From Peptoniphilaceae bacterium (GTDB lineage: Bacteria; Bacillota; Clostridia; Tissierellales; Peptoniphilaceae), in contig CABJAE010000002.1 in the NCBI GenBank assembly GCA_902363535.1, positions 1-64,000 on the forward strand: a DNA stretch of 64,000 nucleotides, written 5' to 3'. Below, piece by piece: positions 15,987 through 24,204 of the stretch. The position numbers and the translations under genes were made by a program. The stretch's first letter is position 1, and every line of letters begins with the position of its first letter. The notes beneath the pieces were generated by a model that worked only from the letters and a program-made list of their open reading frames with translations, had not been told where the DNA came from and ran no database searches.

Positions 15987-17542
15987 GCAAATCGCTCCTT
16001 AAGATTCATTAGATTATCTTCAAAAATAGAAAGGTCCATGGTCTTAACATCGTCCGCCACGACGGGATCAAATTCCATTTGATCGATAATATCCTTTTGA
16101 ATATCCACGCCCGGCGCGGCTTCCGTAATGACGAGACCTTTTTCCGAGGGCTTCATGACGCAGCGATCGGTAATGAAAGTCACGTTTTGTCCGTTTTCCA
16201 ATCCATAATCGGCACTGTAAGTGATTTGGTCCAGAGACTTTAAGAATTTCTTACGCTTACCTTCCTGCTCGATAATAAGCTTTCCGTCTTCTATCCTTTC
16301 TTTCAAACCGCCGGCCGTAAGGGTACCGCAGAAATAAATATTTTCAGTGGATTGGGAGATATCGATAAAACCGCCGCAACCGGCTATACGATCGCCGAAT
16401 TTGCTGACATTAATATCTCCCTTACTGTTGACTTCGGCAAAGCCCAAGAATGCACAATCCAGTCCGCCGCCATTATAGAAGTCGAATTGCTGATTCATGG
16501 GAAGGCCTATCATGGCATTAACCGCCGACCCGAAGTTGGCGCCTCCTAAAGGAATGCCGCCGATCATGCCGTCTTCCAGGGTAAGGATAATCTCGTCGCC
16601 GAAGCCTTCTTCATTGGCGACGGTTCCTACTACCTCGGGAATACCGATGCCCAGGTTAACTACATCTCCCGGACGGAGCTCCATGGCGGCGCGCCGGGCG
16701 ATAGCCTTACGTTCATTTAGAGGATAGCTCGCACTCTGTTCCATAATGACACGACTTTGCCCGGCGATGGCCGGATCGTAAAAGTTTGCCGGCGTTTGAC
16801 GATGTTTCGTTTCCGGTTGTTCGCTCAATACGACGTAATCGACAAAGATGCCGGGGATAATGACGTCGTTGCGATTAACGGATTTGGAATCGGCCAAATA
16901 TTTTACCTGAACGATAACCTTTCCGCCGCTCGCCTTTGCCGCCATGGCGATTTCCCGCGCATCGACGACCGAGGACTCTTCTTCGAAGGTGATATTGCCC
17001 TGCTCATCGGCGGTGGTGCCGCGAATAACAGCTACATCGATTTTCGGTGCTTTGTAATAAAGGAATTCTTCATCTCCCACTTCGAGAAGCTCGACTAAGT
17101 CTTCTTTCGCTGCGGAGTTGATTTTTCCGCCTTCCAGACGAGGATCGCAGAAAGTTTTCAGACCCACTTTTGTAATGTCGCCGTTAAAGCCGGAGGCGAT
17201 GTTGCGATACATTTTCGACACCACCCCTTGGGGAAAGTTATACGCTTCGACTTCATTGGCATTGGTCTGATCGATAAGCCGCTGATTATTGGCAAAGTGG
17301 CCGGTGATATAGCGCTTAATCATGCCGGGATGGGAGATTTCGTAAATCCCCTCGTCCCTATTATTGCCGATGCCCGCCGCTTGAAGAACCGTCAGGTTTT
17401 TCGGGCTTCCCTCTTCTAAAAAGCGTTCGCCTATAGCGGTTAAAATCTCGGAAGGCGTCGTTTGGAGAAGAAATCCCGATACGATCAGACCGTCCCCGTC
17501 ACGTATCAGTTCAGCCGCTTGTTTTGCATTAATACGTTTCAT
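15983..17542 (-). CDS. Acyl-CoA:acetate / 3-oxoacid CoA-transferase (propionate CoA-transferase type)
   Basis: A 519-residue enzyme in which the two CoA-transferase domains are fused in one chain. The start is ATG 17542 (MKRINAKQAAEL), 6 bases after GAAAGGATG; the open frame extends 8 codons further without a ribosome site. The C-terminal domain carries VVNLGIGIPEVVG and the catalytic glutamate block ILTLEDGMIGGIPLGG, the glutamate that forms the CoA thioester intermediate. It would move CoA from acetyl-CoA or a similar donor to the acid imported by the neighbouring permease, activating it for the crotonase and MaoC enzymes. The preferred acid (3-hydroxybutyrate, lactate, crotonate or other) cannot be read from the sequence. 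Confidence 0.9.
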   Translation of the reverse strand: MKRINAKQAAELIRDGDGLIVSGFLLQTTPSEILTAIGERFLEEGSPKNLTVLQAAGIGNNRDEGIYEISHPGMIKRYITGHFANNQRLIDQTNANEVEAYNFPQGVVSKMYRNIASGFNGDITKVGLKTFCDPRLEGGKINSAAKEDLVELLEVGDEEFLYYKAPKIDVAVIRGTTADEQGNITFEEESSVVDAREIAMAAKASGGKVIVQVKYLADSKSVNRNDVIIPGIFVDYVVLSEQPETKHRQTPANFYDPAIAGQSRVIMEQSASYPLNERKAIARRAAMELRPGDVVNLGIGIPEVVGTVANEEGFGDEIILTLEDGMIGGIPLGGANFGSAVNAMIGLPMNQQFDFYNGGGLDCAFLGFAEVNSKGDINVSKFGDRIAGCGGFIDISQSTENIYFCGTLTAGGLKERIEDGKLIIEQEGKRKKFLKSLDQITYSADYGLENGQNVTFITDRCVMKPSEKGLVITEAAPGVDIQKDIIDQMEFDPVVADDVKTMDLSIFEDNLMNLKERFA

Positions 17543-17569
17543 TGTACATCCTTTCCATTTACGCAAGAT

Positions 17570-18886
17570 TTAAAGAATACCCATAAGGCCCAGGCAGAGA
17601 GCCGTGATCAAACCGCAGAGCGGTACGATACAGGTGGCAATAAAGATGCCCGGGTATCCTTCCTTAAACGAAAGTCCCGCTACCATTAAGAAAGTTACAT
17701 TGGGGCCTGCGTGGGGCAGAGAGTCTAAAACGCCGGCCGCGATGGCGCAGACGCGGTGTAACAGTTGAGGCTCGATGCCCATGCTTAAGAAGTTTTGACT
17801 CATGGTGTCCATAAAAATCGTAATCCCCGCAGCAGACGAGCCCGTAATCCCCGCAATAATATTGACCGCGAGAGCCGCCGAAATGAGAGGATTAAACGCG
17901 AGGCTTGTGGCGAAGTTTACGAAAGCTTGAAAAGCGGGTACGAGACGAATGGCTCCTCCGAAACCGACGACGGACGATGTATTCATAAGAGCGTTGATGG
18001 AGCCTTCACTGGCCATACGGATCGATGTCTTGGGATCTTCGAGACGTTTATAGAAAAGAAGATAGGTGACGACGGCGCCCGCTAAGAGAGCGATAACGAC
18101 AGAATAAATAGGGTCGATGTCGATGCCTGCAAAGCGTACACCTAAAATCGTGCCGACAATGACAATAATGGGGATAATGGATAAGCCGAAGGAAGGTAAA
18201 TTTTCCATTTGTTCAGCAGAAATACCTATTTGCTTGTCTTTTTCTCCCAGTTCAAACTTTTCGCCGTTGGACTTTAACTTCTTAATATAAGCATTAAATA
18301 TAATAACGCCTACGGTAAACATAACGATGGACGCGCCGATGCCTACGAGAGGTGCGGCGGTCGTCGTCGTGCCCAGATATTTCGTAGGAATAATGTTCGT
18401 AAGCGCCGGAGAGCCGGGAAGAGCCGTCATCGTAAAGGAACCTGCACCCAGTAAAATTGCTCCGGGGATAACGCGCTTCGGTATATCCGCCTCCTGAAAG
18501 AGAATGAGCGCAATGGGATAAATCGAAAAGACTATGACGAATACGGAAACACCGCCGTACGATAAGATAACCGACGATAAGACGACGATTAAAAAAGCGT
18601 GTTTCGCGCCGAAAGTATCCGTAAGCTTTTTAGCTATGGCGCTGGCCGCGCCGGATTTCGATAAAAGCTCCCCTACCAATGAGCCCAGTAAAAACATAAT
18701 GAGATAACTTGCAATAAATCCGGTCATGGCGGGAGCGTATCCTTCCATAAAACCGGGCCAAATGTCGAAACGGTTGGTAATAAAAATAACTAGTGCTGCA
18801 AATAAGGACACCGGCAATGCGTGAAAGCCTTTAAAGACTAAAACGATAAGCACAGCCAATGCGAGTAGTAAACCAATAACTCCCAT
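17570..18886 (-). CDS. GntP-family permease for an organic acid
   Basis: A 438-residue carrier with about a dozen hydrophobic segments and a short polar loop (KSNGEKFELGEKDKQIG) in the middle, typical of GntP-type H+ symporters. Conserved-looking stretches include GSFTMTALPGSPALTNIIPT and AGITGSSAAGITIFMD. Family members carry gluconate, but those beside CoA-transferase genes (for example the B. subtilis yxjC-scoAB neighbourhood) are linked to 3-hydroxybutyrate or similar acids, which is the better guess here. It is the first gene of the leftward operon; the CoA-transferase start follows 27 bases after its stop. The LysR gene diverges from it across a 258-base gap. Confidence 0.85.
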   Translation of the reverse strand: MGVIGLLLALAVLIVLVFKGFHALPVSLFAALVIFITNRFDIWPGFMEGYAPAMTGFIASYLIMFLLGSLVGELLSKSGAASAIAKKLTDTFGAKHAFLIVVLSSVILSYGGVSVFVIVFSIYPIALILFQEADIPKRVIPGAILLGAGSFTMTALPGSPALTNIIPTKYLGTTTTAAPLVGIGASIVMFTVGVIIFNAYIKKLKSNGEKFELGEKDKQIGISAEQMENLPSFGLSIIPIIVIVGTILGVRFAGIDIDPIYSVVIALLAGAVVTYLLFYKRLEDPKTSIRMASEGSINALMNTSSVVGFGGAIRLVPAFQAFVNFATSLAFNPLISAALAVNIIAGITGSSAAGITIFMDTMSQNFLSMGIEPQLLHRVCAIAAGVLDSLPHAGPNVTFLMVAGLSFKEGYPGIFIATCIVPLCGLITALCLGLMGIL

Positions 18887-19097
18887 TTTGCACTCCTTTC
18901 ACATATAAAACGAAAGCATAGATTCTGACGACGAAGCTTTAAAAATGACTTTTTTATAACAAGCAATGTAAAAAATTAGCCCTTTATTTTTTTGGCATTT
19001 TTTACTCATCCTGTCTTTCATTTTTAAATAATTTATACTTCGTTCTGAAAATATCTTATCAAGCTATGCTCGTTATTAAAAAGACATAAATGTAATC

Positions 19098-19140
19098 ATT
19101 TTCATAACCTAAGGTTATCGTATAATGATAGCTAAGGAGG
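19098..19140 (+). promoter_or_regulatory. LysR-type operator, -10 box and ribosome site
   Basis: ATAACCT-A-AGGTTAT (19104-19118) is a perfect 7-base inverted repeat containing the T-N11-A pattern (T19105, A19117) of LysR boxes. It lies directly upstream of TATAAT (19121-19126) and AAGGAGG (19134-19140). The repeat falls in the promoter spacer, so the regulator would repress its own gene and could activate the divergent operon. The rest of the gap (18887-19097) is A/T-rich with no other clear site. Confidence 0.7.
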
Positions 19141-19144
19141 ACTT

Positions 19145-20059
19145 ATGATCGATCTACAGAAACTCACTTATTTTATCGCCGTCGTCGAAAACAATTTTAA
19201 TATTACCAAGGCGGCGCAGGAGCTGTTCATTTCCCAACCGGCCCTGAGTAATGCCATTCGCTCTATGGAAAAAGAAGAAGGGGTGGCACTCTTTATAAAA
19301 AACAAGGGACGCTACACGGAGCTTACCCCGGGCGGCCGTTATTTGTATGAAGAAGGCAAGCTACTTTTGCGTCGCCACGAAAAAACGATGGGTCAACTCC
19401 ATCGCATAGGAAATCATTTTACGCGTACCGTTAATATTGCGGCACCCCCTTTCTTGCTGCGCAGCTATCTTTCGACTATTTTATTTTCCCTTAAGGAGCA
19501 CTTTCCAAAGATAGAATTTATTTTTTCAGAAACAGATCAGGAAGACTTAAAAGAGGGTCTGCTGAATCAAAAAATCGATTTGGGCCTTATGACCGAACCG
19601 ACAGATTATAATAATGTGGGAATTTCTAAGATTCCCGTGGATCATTCCAAGTTTGCCGCCATTCTCTCTAAAAACCACCCCCTCGCTTACAAAGAGTTCT
19701 TAGACTGGGAAGACATCGCCCACTATCCTCTTTCCGTGCCGAGCAATAAGTACTCCACTTATTATTTAATACAAAACGCACTTCATTCCAGAGGTCTCGA
19801 GGCCCACGTGGCCCTTGCAGGGTCCGTATGGGACTTTCAGGTAACCACTCTCATCGGCACCGATTACATCAGCCTTATGCCCGAACGCATTCGCAGCTAC
19901 TTTACAAAAGAAATGGTCGAAAATTTAATCATGGTACCCGTGCGGGAATCCATCGAGTGGACGGTGGTATGTTGCGAAAATATTGCCGTGGAAAATCCGC
20001 CTATTATTAAAGAAATTCGTAAGTTCATCATCGACACAATTCGATCTATGGAAGAATAA
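19145..20059 (+). CDS. LysR-family transcriptional regulator
   Basis: A 304-residue regulator of normal length. The N-terminal winged helix-turn-helix is clear (LTYFIAVVENNFNITKAAQE, then FISQPALSNAIRSMEKEEG; about 5-62). The inducer-binding region follows (PPFLLRSYLSTIL, then the KIDLGLMTEPTDYNNVGIS segment). It is transcribed divergently from the permease, CoA-transferase, crotonase and MaoC operon, with a palindromic T-N11-A box in between. It is therefore very probably the regulator of that operon, responding to its acid substrate or CoA ester. It ends in a terminator shared with the sortase genes. Confidence 0.93.
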   Translation: MIDLQKLTYFIAVVENNFNITKAAQELFISQPALSNAIRSMEKEEGVALFIKNKGRYTELTPGGRYLYEEGKLLLRRHEKTMGQLHRIGNHFTRTVNIAAPPFLLRSYLSTILFSLKEHFPKIEFIFSETDQEDLKEGLLNQKIDLGLMTEPTDYNNVGISKIPVDHSKFAAILSKNHPLAYKEFLDWEDIAHYPLSVPSNKYSTYYLIQNALHSRGLEAHVALAGSVWDFQVTTLIGTDYISLMPERIRSYFTKEMVENLIMVPVRESIEWTVVCCENIAVENPPIIKEIRKFIIDTIRSMEE

Positions 20060-20086
20060 AAAAAGGACCGCAACGGGTCCTTTTTT
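20058..20086. terminator. Bidirectional terminator between LysR gene and sortase operon
   Basis: AAAAAGGACC-GCAAC-GGGTCCTTTTTT, overlapping both stop codons. The core is identical to the terminator at 12441-12464. Confidence 0.9.
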
Positions 20087-20954
20087 ATTCTTGCTCTTCC
20101 TCTTCTTTCTTCCTAATCTCATCCACAAACTTCTTCCCTCGCCACACAAGTAAAATTACCAAGAATGCGGTTATGGCCAGCACGGCGGCGTTCATCTGTT
20201 TCACTTTCTTGGAGACAGTCGTTTTCTTATCCCCGTCAGCAGCACCGGCAGCAGGAGCATTCGCGGCGGCCGCGCCCTCCTCTTTTTCCACCAGTTCGCA
20301 ATTCACCAGTAGCCGTTGGCGGCGCGGGGGGCGCATGGGGTTGCAGGTGAGGAGGGTCAACAGTTTTCGCCCTTCGATGGGGGCAAGCTTTTCCACTTCC
20401 CAAGGCTCGATGACTTCCTGATTATACACCTTGTACTCCAGGGCCTTGTCCTTCCACTCCACAAACACGGAGTCCCCCTCGGCGAGCTCGTCCAGGTAGA
20501 TGAAAAACGTGGATTGGTAATAGCCCCGGTGCCCGGCGATCACCGGCCTCAGCCCCGGCGACAGCCCGGGCATGTCCGTGCCCATAATGTGGGCCACGCC
20601 CTTGGCCAGATTCACCTTGGACGCATCCATAAAAATCGGCTGATACAGATCCAGCTTGGGAATCCGCAAATAGGCGAAAATCCCCTCCGGATCGTCGATA
20701 AAAGACTCCGCCGCCACGTAATCGTCTGTGGCGAAGGGATCCACCGCCGCCACCTCCCCGGCCAGCTCCTCATTGTACTTTTCCATGGCCGGCGCCACTT
20801 TCTCGTAAGTCGCATCCGCCGAGGCCATATAGGCCCGGTACTTCGCCTTTTCCAGCAAAATCCCCTTAGACAAACTGCCGAAGCCGTACAGGGGCAGCAG
20901 AATCCCCAATAAAATGAGCACATGGCCCATTATCCGCATGGTCTTTTTACTCAT
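20085..20954 (-). CDS. Class C (pilus) sortase, third copy
   Basis: A 289-residue membrane-bound transpeptidase. An N-terminal hydrophobic segment is followed by the class C lid motif DPF (in AAVDPFATDD, about 72). The catalytic His lies in VIAGHRGYY, and the catalytic Cys in LLTLLTCNP followed by the essential Arg segment PRRQRLLVNC. A C-terminal membrane segment and the charged tail EIRKKEEEEQE complete the class C layout. Class C sortases cut pilins at their LPXTG-like site and join them to a lysine of the next subunit. The Ala/Gly-rich insert after the catalytic core (about 240-250) and the RQRLLVNC variant distinguish it from the other two copies, so it may serve a minor pilin. It overlaps the upstream sortase gene by 8 bases. 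Confidence 0.92.
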   Translation of the reverse strand: MSKKTMRIMGHVLILLGILLPLYGFGSLSKGILLEKAKYRAYMASADATYEKVAPAMEKYNEELAGEVAAVDPFATDDYVAAESFIDDPEGIFAYLRIPKLDLYQPIFMDASKVNLAKGVAHIMGTDMPGLSPGLRPVIAGHRGYYQSTFFIYLDELAEGDSVFVEWKDKALEYKVYNQEVIEPWEVEKLAPIEGRKLLTLLTCNPMRPPRRQRLLVNCELVEKEEGAAAANAPAAGAADGDKKTTVSKKVKQMNAAVLAITAFLVILLVWRGKKFVDEIRKKEEEEQE

Positions 20955-21834
20955 CCTTCTTATCCTTCTTCTTCTTTAAACCGTAAAGCGCATTGACCCG
21001 CGCCCGCTTGTCGCGATACTGCTTCCATTGATACAGATAAATCGCGAGGAGCACGCCGAGCACAGGCAGAGCAAAGAGGAGCGCATCTTTGAAACTCATG
21101 TCAACAAAAGGCAAGCCGCGATTCGTTTCTTCCACAGGCGGCGTGTAGGGAATCCGGTGCCCCCGCACCAAAAGCCGGTGGGAATTAATCATGTAAGGCG
21201 TGCAGGTGAGGAGGGTGGTGTAATCCTTCCCCTCTTCCACCAAAATCGGATCAAAATTCGACGGCTCCACCGTCATAATCCGGTCCACCTTGTAGGCCAA
21301 CACCGTTTGAATGTTGTGGACGTAAAACACGTCCCCTTCCTTCAGCTTGTCCAGCTCGCGAAACATCTTCGCCTTGGGAAGCCCCCGGTGGGCCGTTAAC
21401 ACCGCGTGGGTGGAGGTTCCGCCCACGGGCAAACTCGTGCCCTCCAAGTGGCCGCAGCCCTTGTCCAAAACCTCCATGCTCGTGCCCGCATAAATGGGCA
21501 GATTCACGTCGATCTTCGGAATCTCCACAAAACCGATCTTCTCCGCCACCTCGAGCATCCGCGCGTAGGCGGCGATCCCTTCCTTTTCCTTTTCCGTGTA
21601 CGGGTCCCCGAGCTTCGAGGGATCCAGCGTTTGGTTGTAGGCCCGGGCAAGCTCCATGCGCCGCAGGATTTCTACATCGTCCAGCTTCTTGGCCCCCTCC
21701 TGAAACTCCTCGATCTCCTTATTCGCGTCGATGCGATAATAATAATTCGAGATCATGGGATACATCATCAGGAGAAAACCCAGGACGAAAATCACCGCGA
21801 AAGGCCAAGTCTTTCTCTTATTCGTCTTTGCCAT
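20947..21834 (-). CDS. Class C (pilus) sortase, second copy
   Basis: A 295-residue class C sortase. N-terminal and C-terminal membrane segments are present. The lid motif is DPY (LGDPYTEKEKEG, about 79), the catalytic His is in VLTAHRGLP, and the catalytic Cys and Arg are in TTLLTCTPYMINSHRLLVRGHR. It is the middle of three overlapping sortase genes (8 and 17 bases of overlap), so all three are probably made in fixed ratio. It is most similar to the first copy. The lysine-rich C-terminus (KKKKDKKDE) would lie on the cytoplasmic side. Confidence 0.93.
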   Translation of the reverse strand: MAKTNKRKTWPFAVIFVLGFLLMMYPMISNYYYRIDANKEIEEFQEGAKKLDDVEILRRMELARAYNQTLDPSKLGDPYTEKEKEGIAAYARMLEVAEKIGFVEIPKIDVNLPIYAGTSMEVLDKGCGHLEGTSLPVGGTSTHAVLTAHRGLPKAKMFRELDKLKEGDVFYVHNIQTVLAYKVDRIMTVEPSNFDPILVEEGKDYTTLLTCTPYMINSHRLLVRGHRIPYTPPVEETNRGLPFVDMSFKDALLFALPVLGVLLAIYLYQWKQYRDKRARVNALYGLKKKKDKKDE

Positions 21835-22720
21835 CCCCGGCCCCCTCGTCGTCCTTGCCCATTACCTTTTCAAAAGCCTTCAGATCCGCCTCCAGCAGCT
21901 TCAGCTTCTTTTGGTACTTCCACGAACCGTAGGCCAACAAGAGAATCAAGAGCACCACGGCGATAAAGGCATACTTATACAACAAATCCTTCCGATTGTC
22001 CGCCACAAACTGATCGTCCACGGCCTTGTCGTAAGGCACCCGGTGCCCCCGCACCAAAAGCCGGTGGGTGTTAATGCCGATGGGCGTGCAGGTTAAAAGG
22101 GTGGCGTAATCGTGGCCCGGCACGATCAACAAATCCTCGAAATTCGACGGCTCAATCACCTTGATCTGATCCACCTCATAAGCCAGCGTCTCGGCAATGT
22201 TGTGGATGTAAAAGCGATCCCCCTTCTTCAGATCCTTAATATCCGTAAAAAGCTTCGCCGTGGGCAGGCCCGAGTGGGCCGTGATGACCGTGTGGGTGGA
22301 ATTGCCCCCGATGGGAAGGCTCGTCCCCTCCAAATGGCCCGCCGAGGTCTGCAACACCTCCTCCGACGTGCCCGCCCGAATGGGAATGTCCAAGTCGATG
22401 GTGGGAATCTGAATGTGGCCGATCTGCTCGTGCACCTCAAGCATCCGGGCATAGGCCGCCCGGCCCCGCGCGTGCCGCGCCTTGGAATAGGGATCCTCCA
22501 TGTTTTGATTCACCAGAGAATCATTAAAATCCCGCGCCAAAGCCATGCGCTTTTTGATTTCCGCATCCGTGAGCTCTGCCTTCCCCGATTCGAAGGCCGA
22601 CACCTCTTGGGTGGACTGCACCCGGTAATAAAGGCGGGAGACCTGGGGATACATTAAAATCAAAAAACCCAACACAAAAACAAACTTAAAAAACCAATTA
22701 CTCTGCTTCTTCTTTGCCAT
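21818..22720 (-). CDS. Class C (pilus) sortase, first copy
   Basis: A 300-residue class C sortase. It has an N-terminal membrane segment (FFKFVFVLGFLILMYP), lid DPY (MEDPYSKARHARG), catalytic His in VITAHSGLP, and TLLTCTPIGINTHRLLVRGHR with the catalytic Cys and Arg. A C-terminal membrane segment and an acidic tail follow. It is the first sortase after the pilin genes, 104 bases beyond the minor pilin and preceded by a hairpin (22762-22790) that may lower sortase expression relative to pilin. It is probably the main pilus polymerase, by position only. Confidence 0.93.
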   Translation of the reverse strand: MAKKKQSNWFFKFVFVLGFLILMYPQVSRLYYRVQSTQEVSAFESGKAELTDAEIKKRMALARDFNDSLVNQNMEDPYSKARHARGRAAYARMLEVHEQIGHIQIPTIDLDIPIRAGTSEEVLQTSAGHLEGTSLPIGGNSTHTVITAHSGLPTAKLFTDIKDLKKGDRFYIHNIAETLAYEVDQIKVIEPSNFEDLLIVPGHDYATLLTCTPIGINTHRLLVRGHRVPYDKAVDDQFVADNRKDLLYKYAFIAVVLLILLLAYGSWKYQKKLKLLEADLKAFEKVMGKDDEGAGDGKDE

Positions 22721-22761
22721 GGACCCGATGTCCTTTCTTTAAAAAACCACTATGTAAAGAA

Positions 22762-22790
22762 ATCCTCTACCCAGAAAGAAGATAGAGGAT
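22762..22790 (-). terminator. Hairpin between pilin and sortase genes, possible partial terminator
   Basis: ATCCTCTA (22762-22769) pairs with TAGAGGAT (22783-22790). The minus-strand product is followed by the weak U-tract TTTCTTTA. It could let only part of the transcripts reach the sortases. Confidence 0.5.
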
Positions 22791-22824
22791 CTCTTGAAAG
22801 GAACATCCCTTCCACTTGTATTTG

Positions 22825-24189
22825 CTATTCATTGTCCTTTAAGATCTTCACCCCGAGAAGGCCGCTTAAAAGCCCGCTCACACTCATCATGAGGAGCTGC
22901 ACGTCCCCGGTTTTCGGGATATTCACGTGCTTGTCGTCATAAGGCGGCCGCTTGCCCGGCGGCGTCGACGTACCCGGAGGCGTCTTGCCCGGTGGGGTCG
23001 TCTTGCCCGGAGGTGTCGTTTGAGGCGTGTTCTTAATGATCAATTCTTTCTTCAATGAATCTGCGCTTACGGTAAACTTCACACTGCCGCCTAAAGACGC
23101 ATAGCCTGCCGGCGCCTTAATCTCCCAGAGGTAATAATCCCCGTCGGGAAGACCGTTGGCCACAAAGGTGCCGTTTGATGCGGAGGTAAGGACCATGTCC
23201 TTGCCATTCTTCTTCATGCGCATGTAGCCCTTTTCAGTCTTCTTCGTGACCAAAAACTGCGCGCCGGAAAGAGGCTTGTTGTCGGCAGACGACACCTTCT
23301 TAAAGGTCTTTCCGCCTTCCTTGTCCTTGTAGTTTTCCACGGTGAGCTTCTTTACCTTCTTGTCCGTGATTTCAAAAGGCACTTCCGGATGCTTGATGCG
23401 GTAGCCCGCCGGCGCCTTCGTTTCCACAAAGACATATTTCCCCGGCGCCAAATCCTTGATCACAATCTTTCCCACGGCGTCTGTGACGAAATCCGCGGTG
23501 CCGGAAGGATTCTTCACCGGAATGCGATTATTCTTGTCCAGGAAAAACAACTGAAACACCGCACCGGGAAGAGGCACGCGATCCGTGGAAATCTTTAAAA
23601 GCTCCACGCCGCTTGATGTGGGTTCCGCCCCCTTCGGGTAAATCACGCCGTTGGAATCGCCGGGATTTGCCACAAAGACGAAGGGGAAAATCGTCGTCGC
23701 CCCCTGCTTCTCCGCCACGCGGAGGTAATACAGCCCCCGCTCCAAAGACAAGCTCAACTTGCCCTCGGCGTCCGTGTCATAGGACTTGTGGGAAGCGTAG
23801 GTGCTGTTCAGCTCCTTTTCCGTCTTCCCTTCCAAGAGGCGCGCCACGTCCTGAATGCTTTTCGCATCCTTCAGGCCGCTATCCTCCGGGCGAAGGCCGT
23901 CTGAAATCTTCCAGATCGTCACCTTGCGCCCGGCCACCTCGGCCTTTTTTCCGGAGCGGGAAAAGTCGATGGTCAGGGCCTTTGTGCCCGTAGACACCAC
24001 CGCGCCCCCTTCGCCTTTTGCAGCGTTCTTTTCCCCGGAAGCCTTCTCGGCGGAAACATCTACCGTACTACCTTCGGCCTTCGCCTCCTTCGCCATGGCC
24101 ATGGCGGGAGCCAATACGCCAAAAGCAACCATGCTAAACACGAGTGCCGCAAATACAAGCTTACAAAGCCTACTTTGTAGATTTAGCAT
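22825..24189 (-). CDS. Minor pilin with Cna-B domains and IPKTG anchor
   Basis: A 454-residue cell-wall protein. A signal peptide (to about residue 34, ending AMAMAKE) is followed by an N-terminal domain and two SpaA/Cna-B domains. Each Cna-B domain ends in an E-box: YVFVETKAPAGYRIK and YYLWEIKAPAGYASL. The glutamates promote internal Lys-Asn isopeptide bonds. A Pro/Gly/Thr-rich spacer built on PPGKT repeats (about 390-415) spans the wall. The sorting signal is IPKTGD, then a hydrophobic segment and the short tail KILKDNE. A proline-rich stalk before the anchor and its place next to the sortase genes suggest the basal pilin that fixes the fibre to the wall; this role is inference. Confidence 0.88.
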   Translation of the reverse strand: MLNLQSRLCKLVFAALVFSMVAFGVLAPAMAMAKEAKAEGSTVDVSAEKASGEKNAAKGEGGAVVSTGTKALTIDFSRSGKKAEVAGRKVTIWKISDGLRPEDSGLKDAKSIQDVARLLEGKTEKELNSTYASHKSYDTDAEGKLSLSLERGLYYLRVAEKQGATTIFPFVFVANPGDSNGVIYPKGAEPTSSGVELLKISTDRVPLPGAVFQLFFLDKNNRIPVKNPSGTADFVTDAVGKIVIKDLAPGKYVFVETKAPAGYRIKHPEVPFEITDKKVKKLTVENYKDKEGGKTFKKVSSADNKPLSGAQFLVTKKTEKGYMRMKKNGKDMVLTSASNGTFVANGLPDGDYYLWEIKAPAGYASLGGSVKFTVSADSLKKELIIKNTPQTTPPGKTTPPGKTPPGTSTPPGKRPPYDDKHVNIPKTGDVQLLMMSVSGLLSGLLGVKILKDNE

Positions 24190-24204
24190 GGTTCACCTTC
24201 TTTC

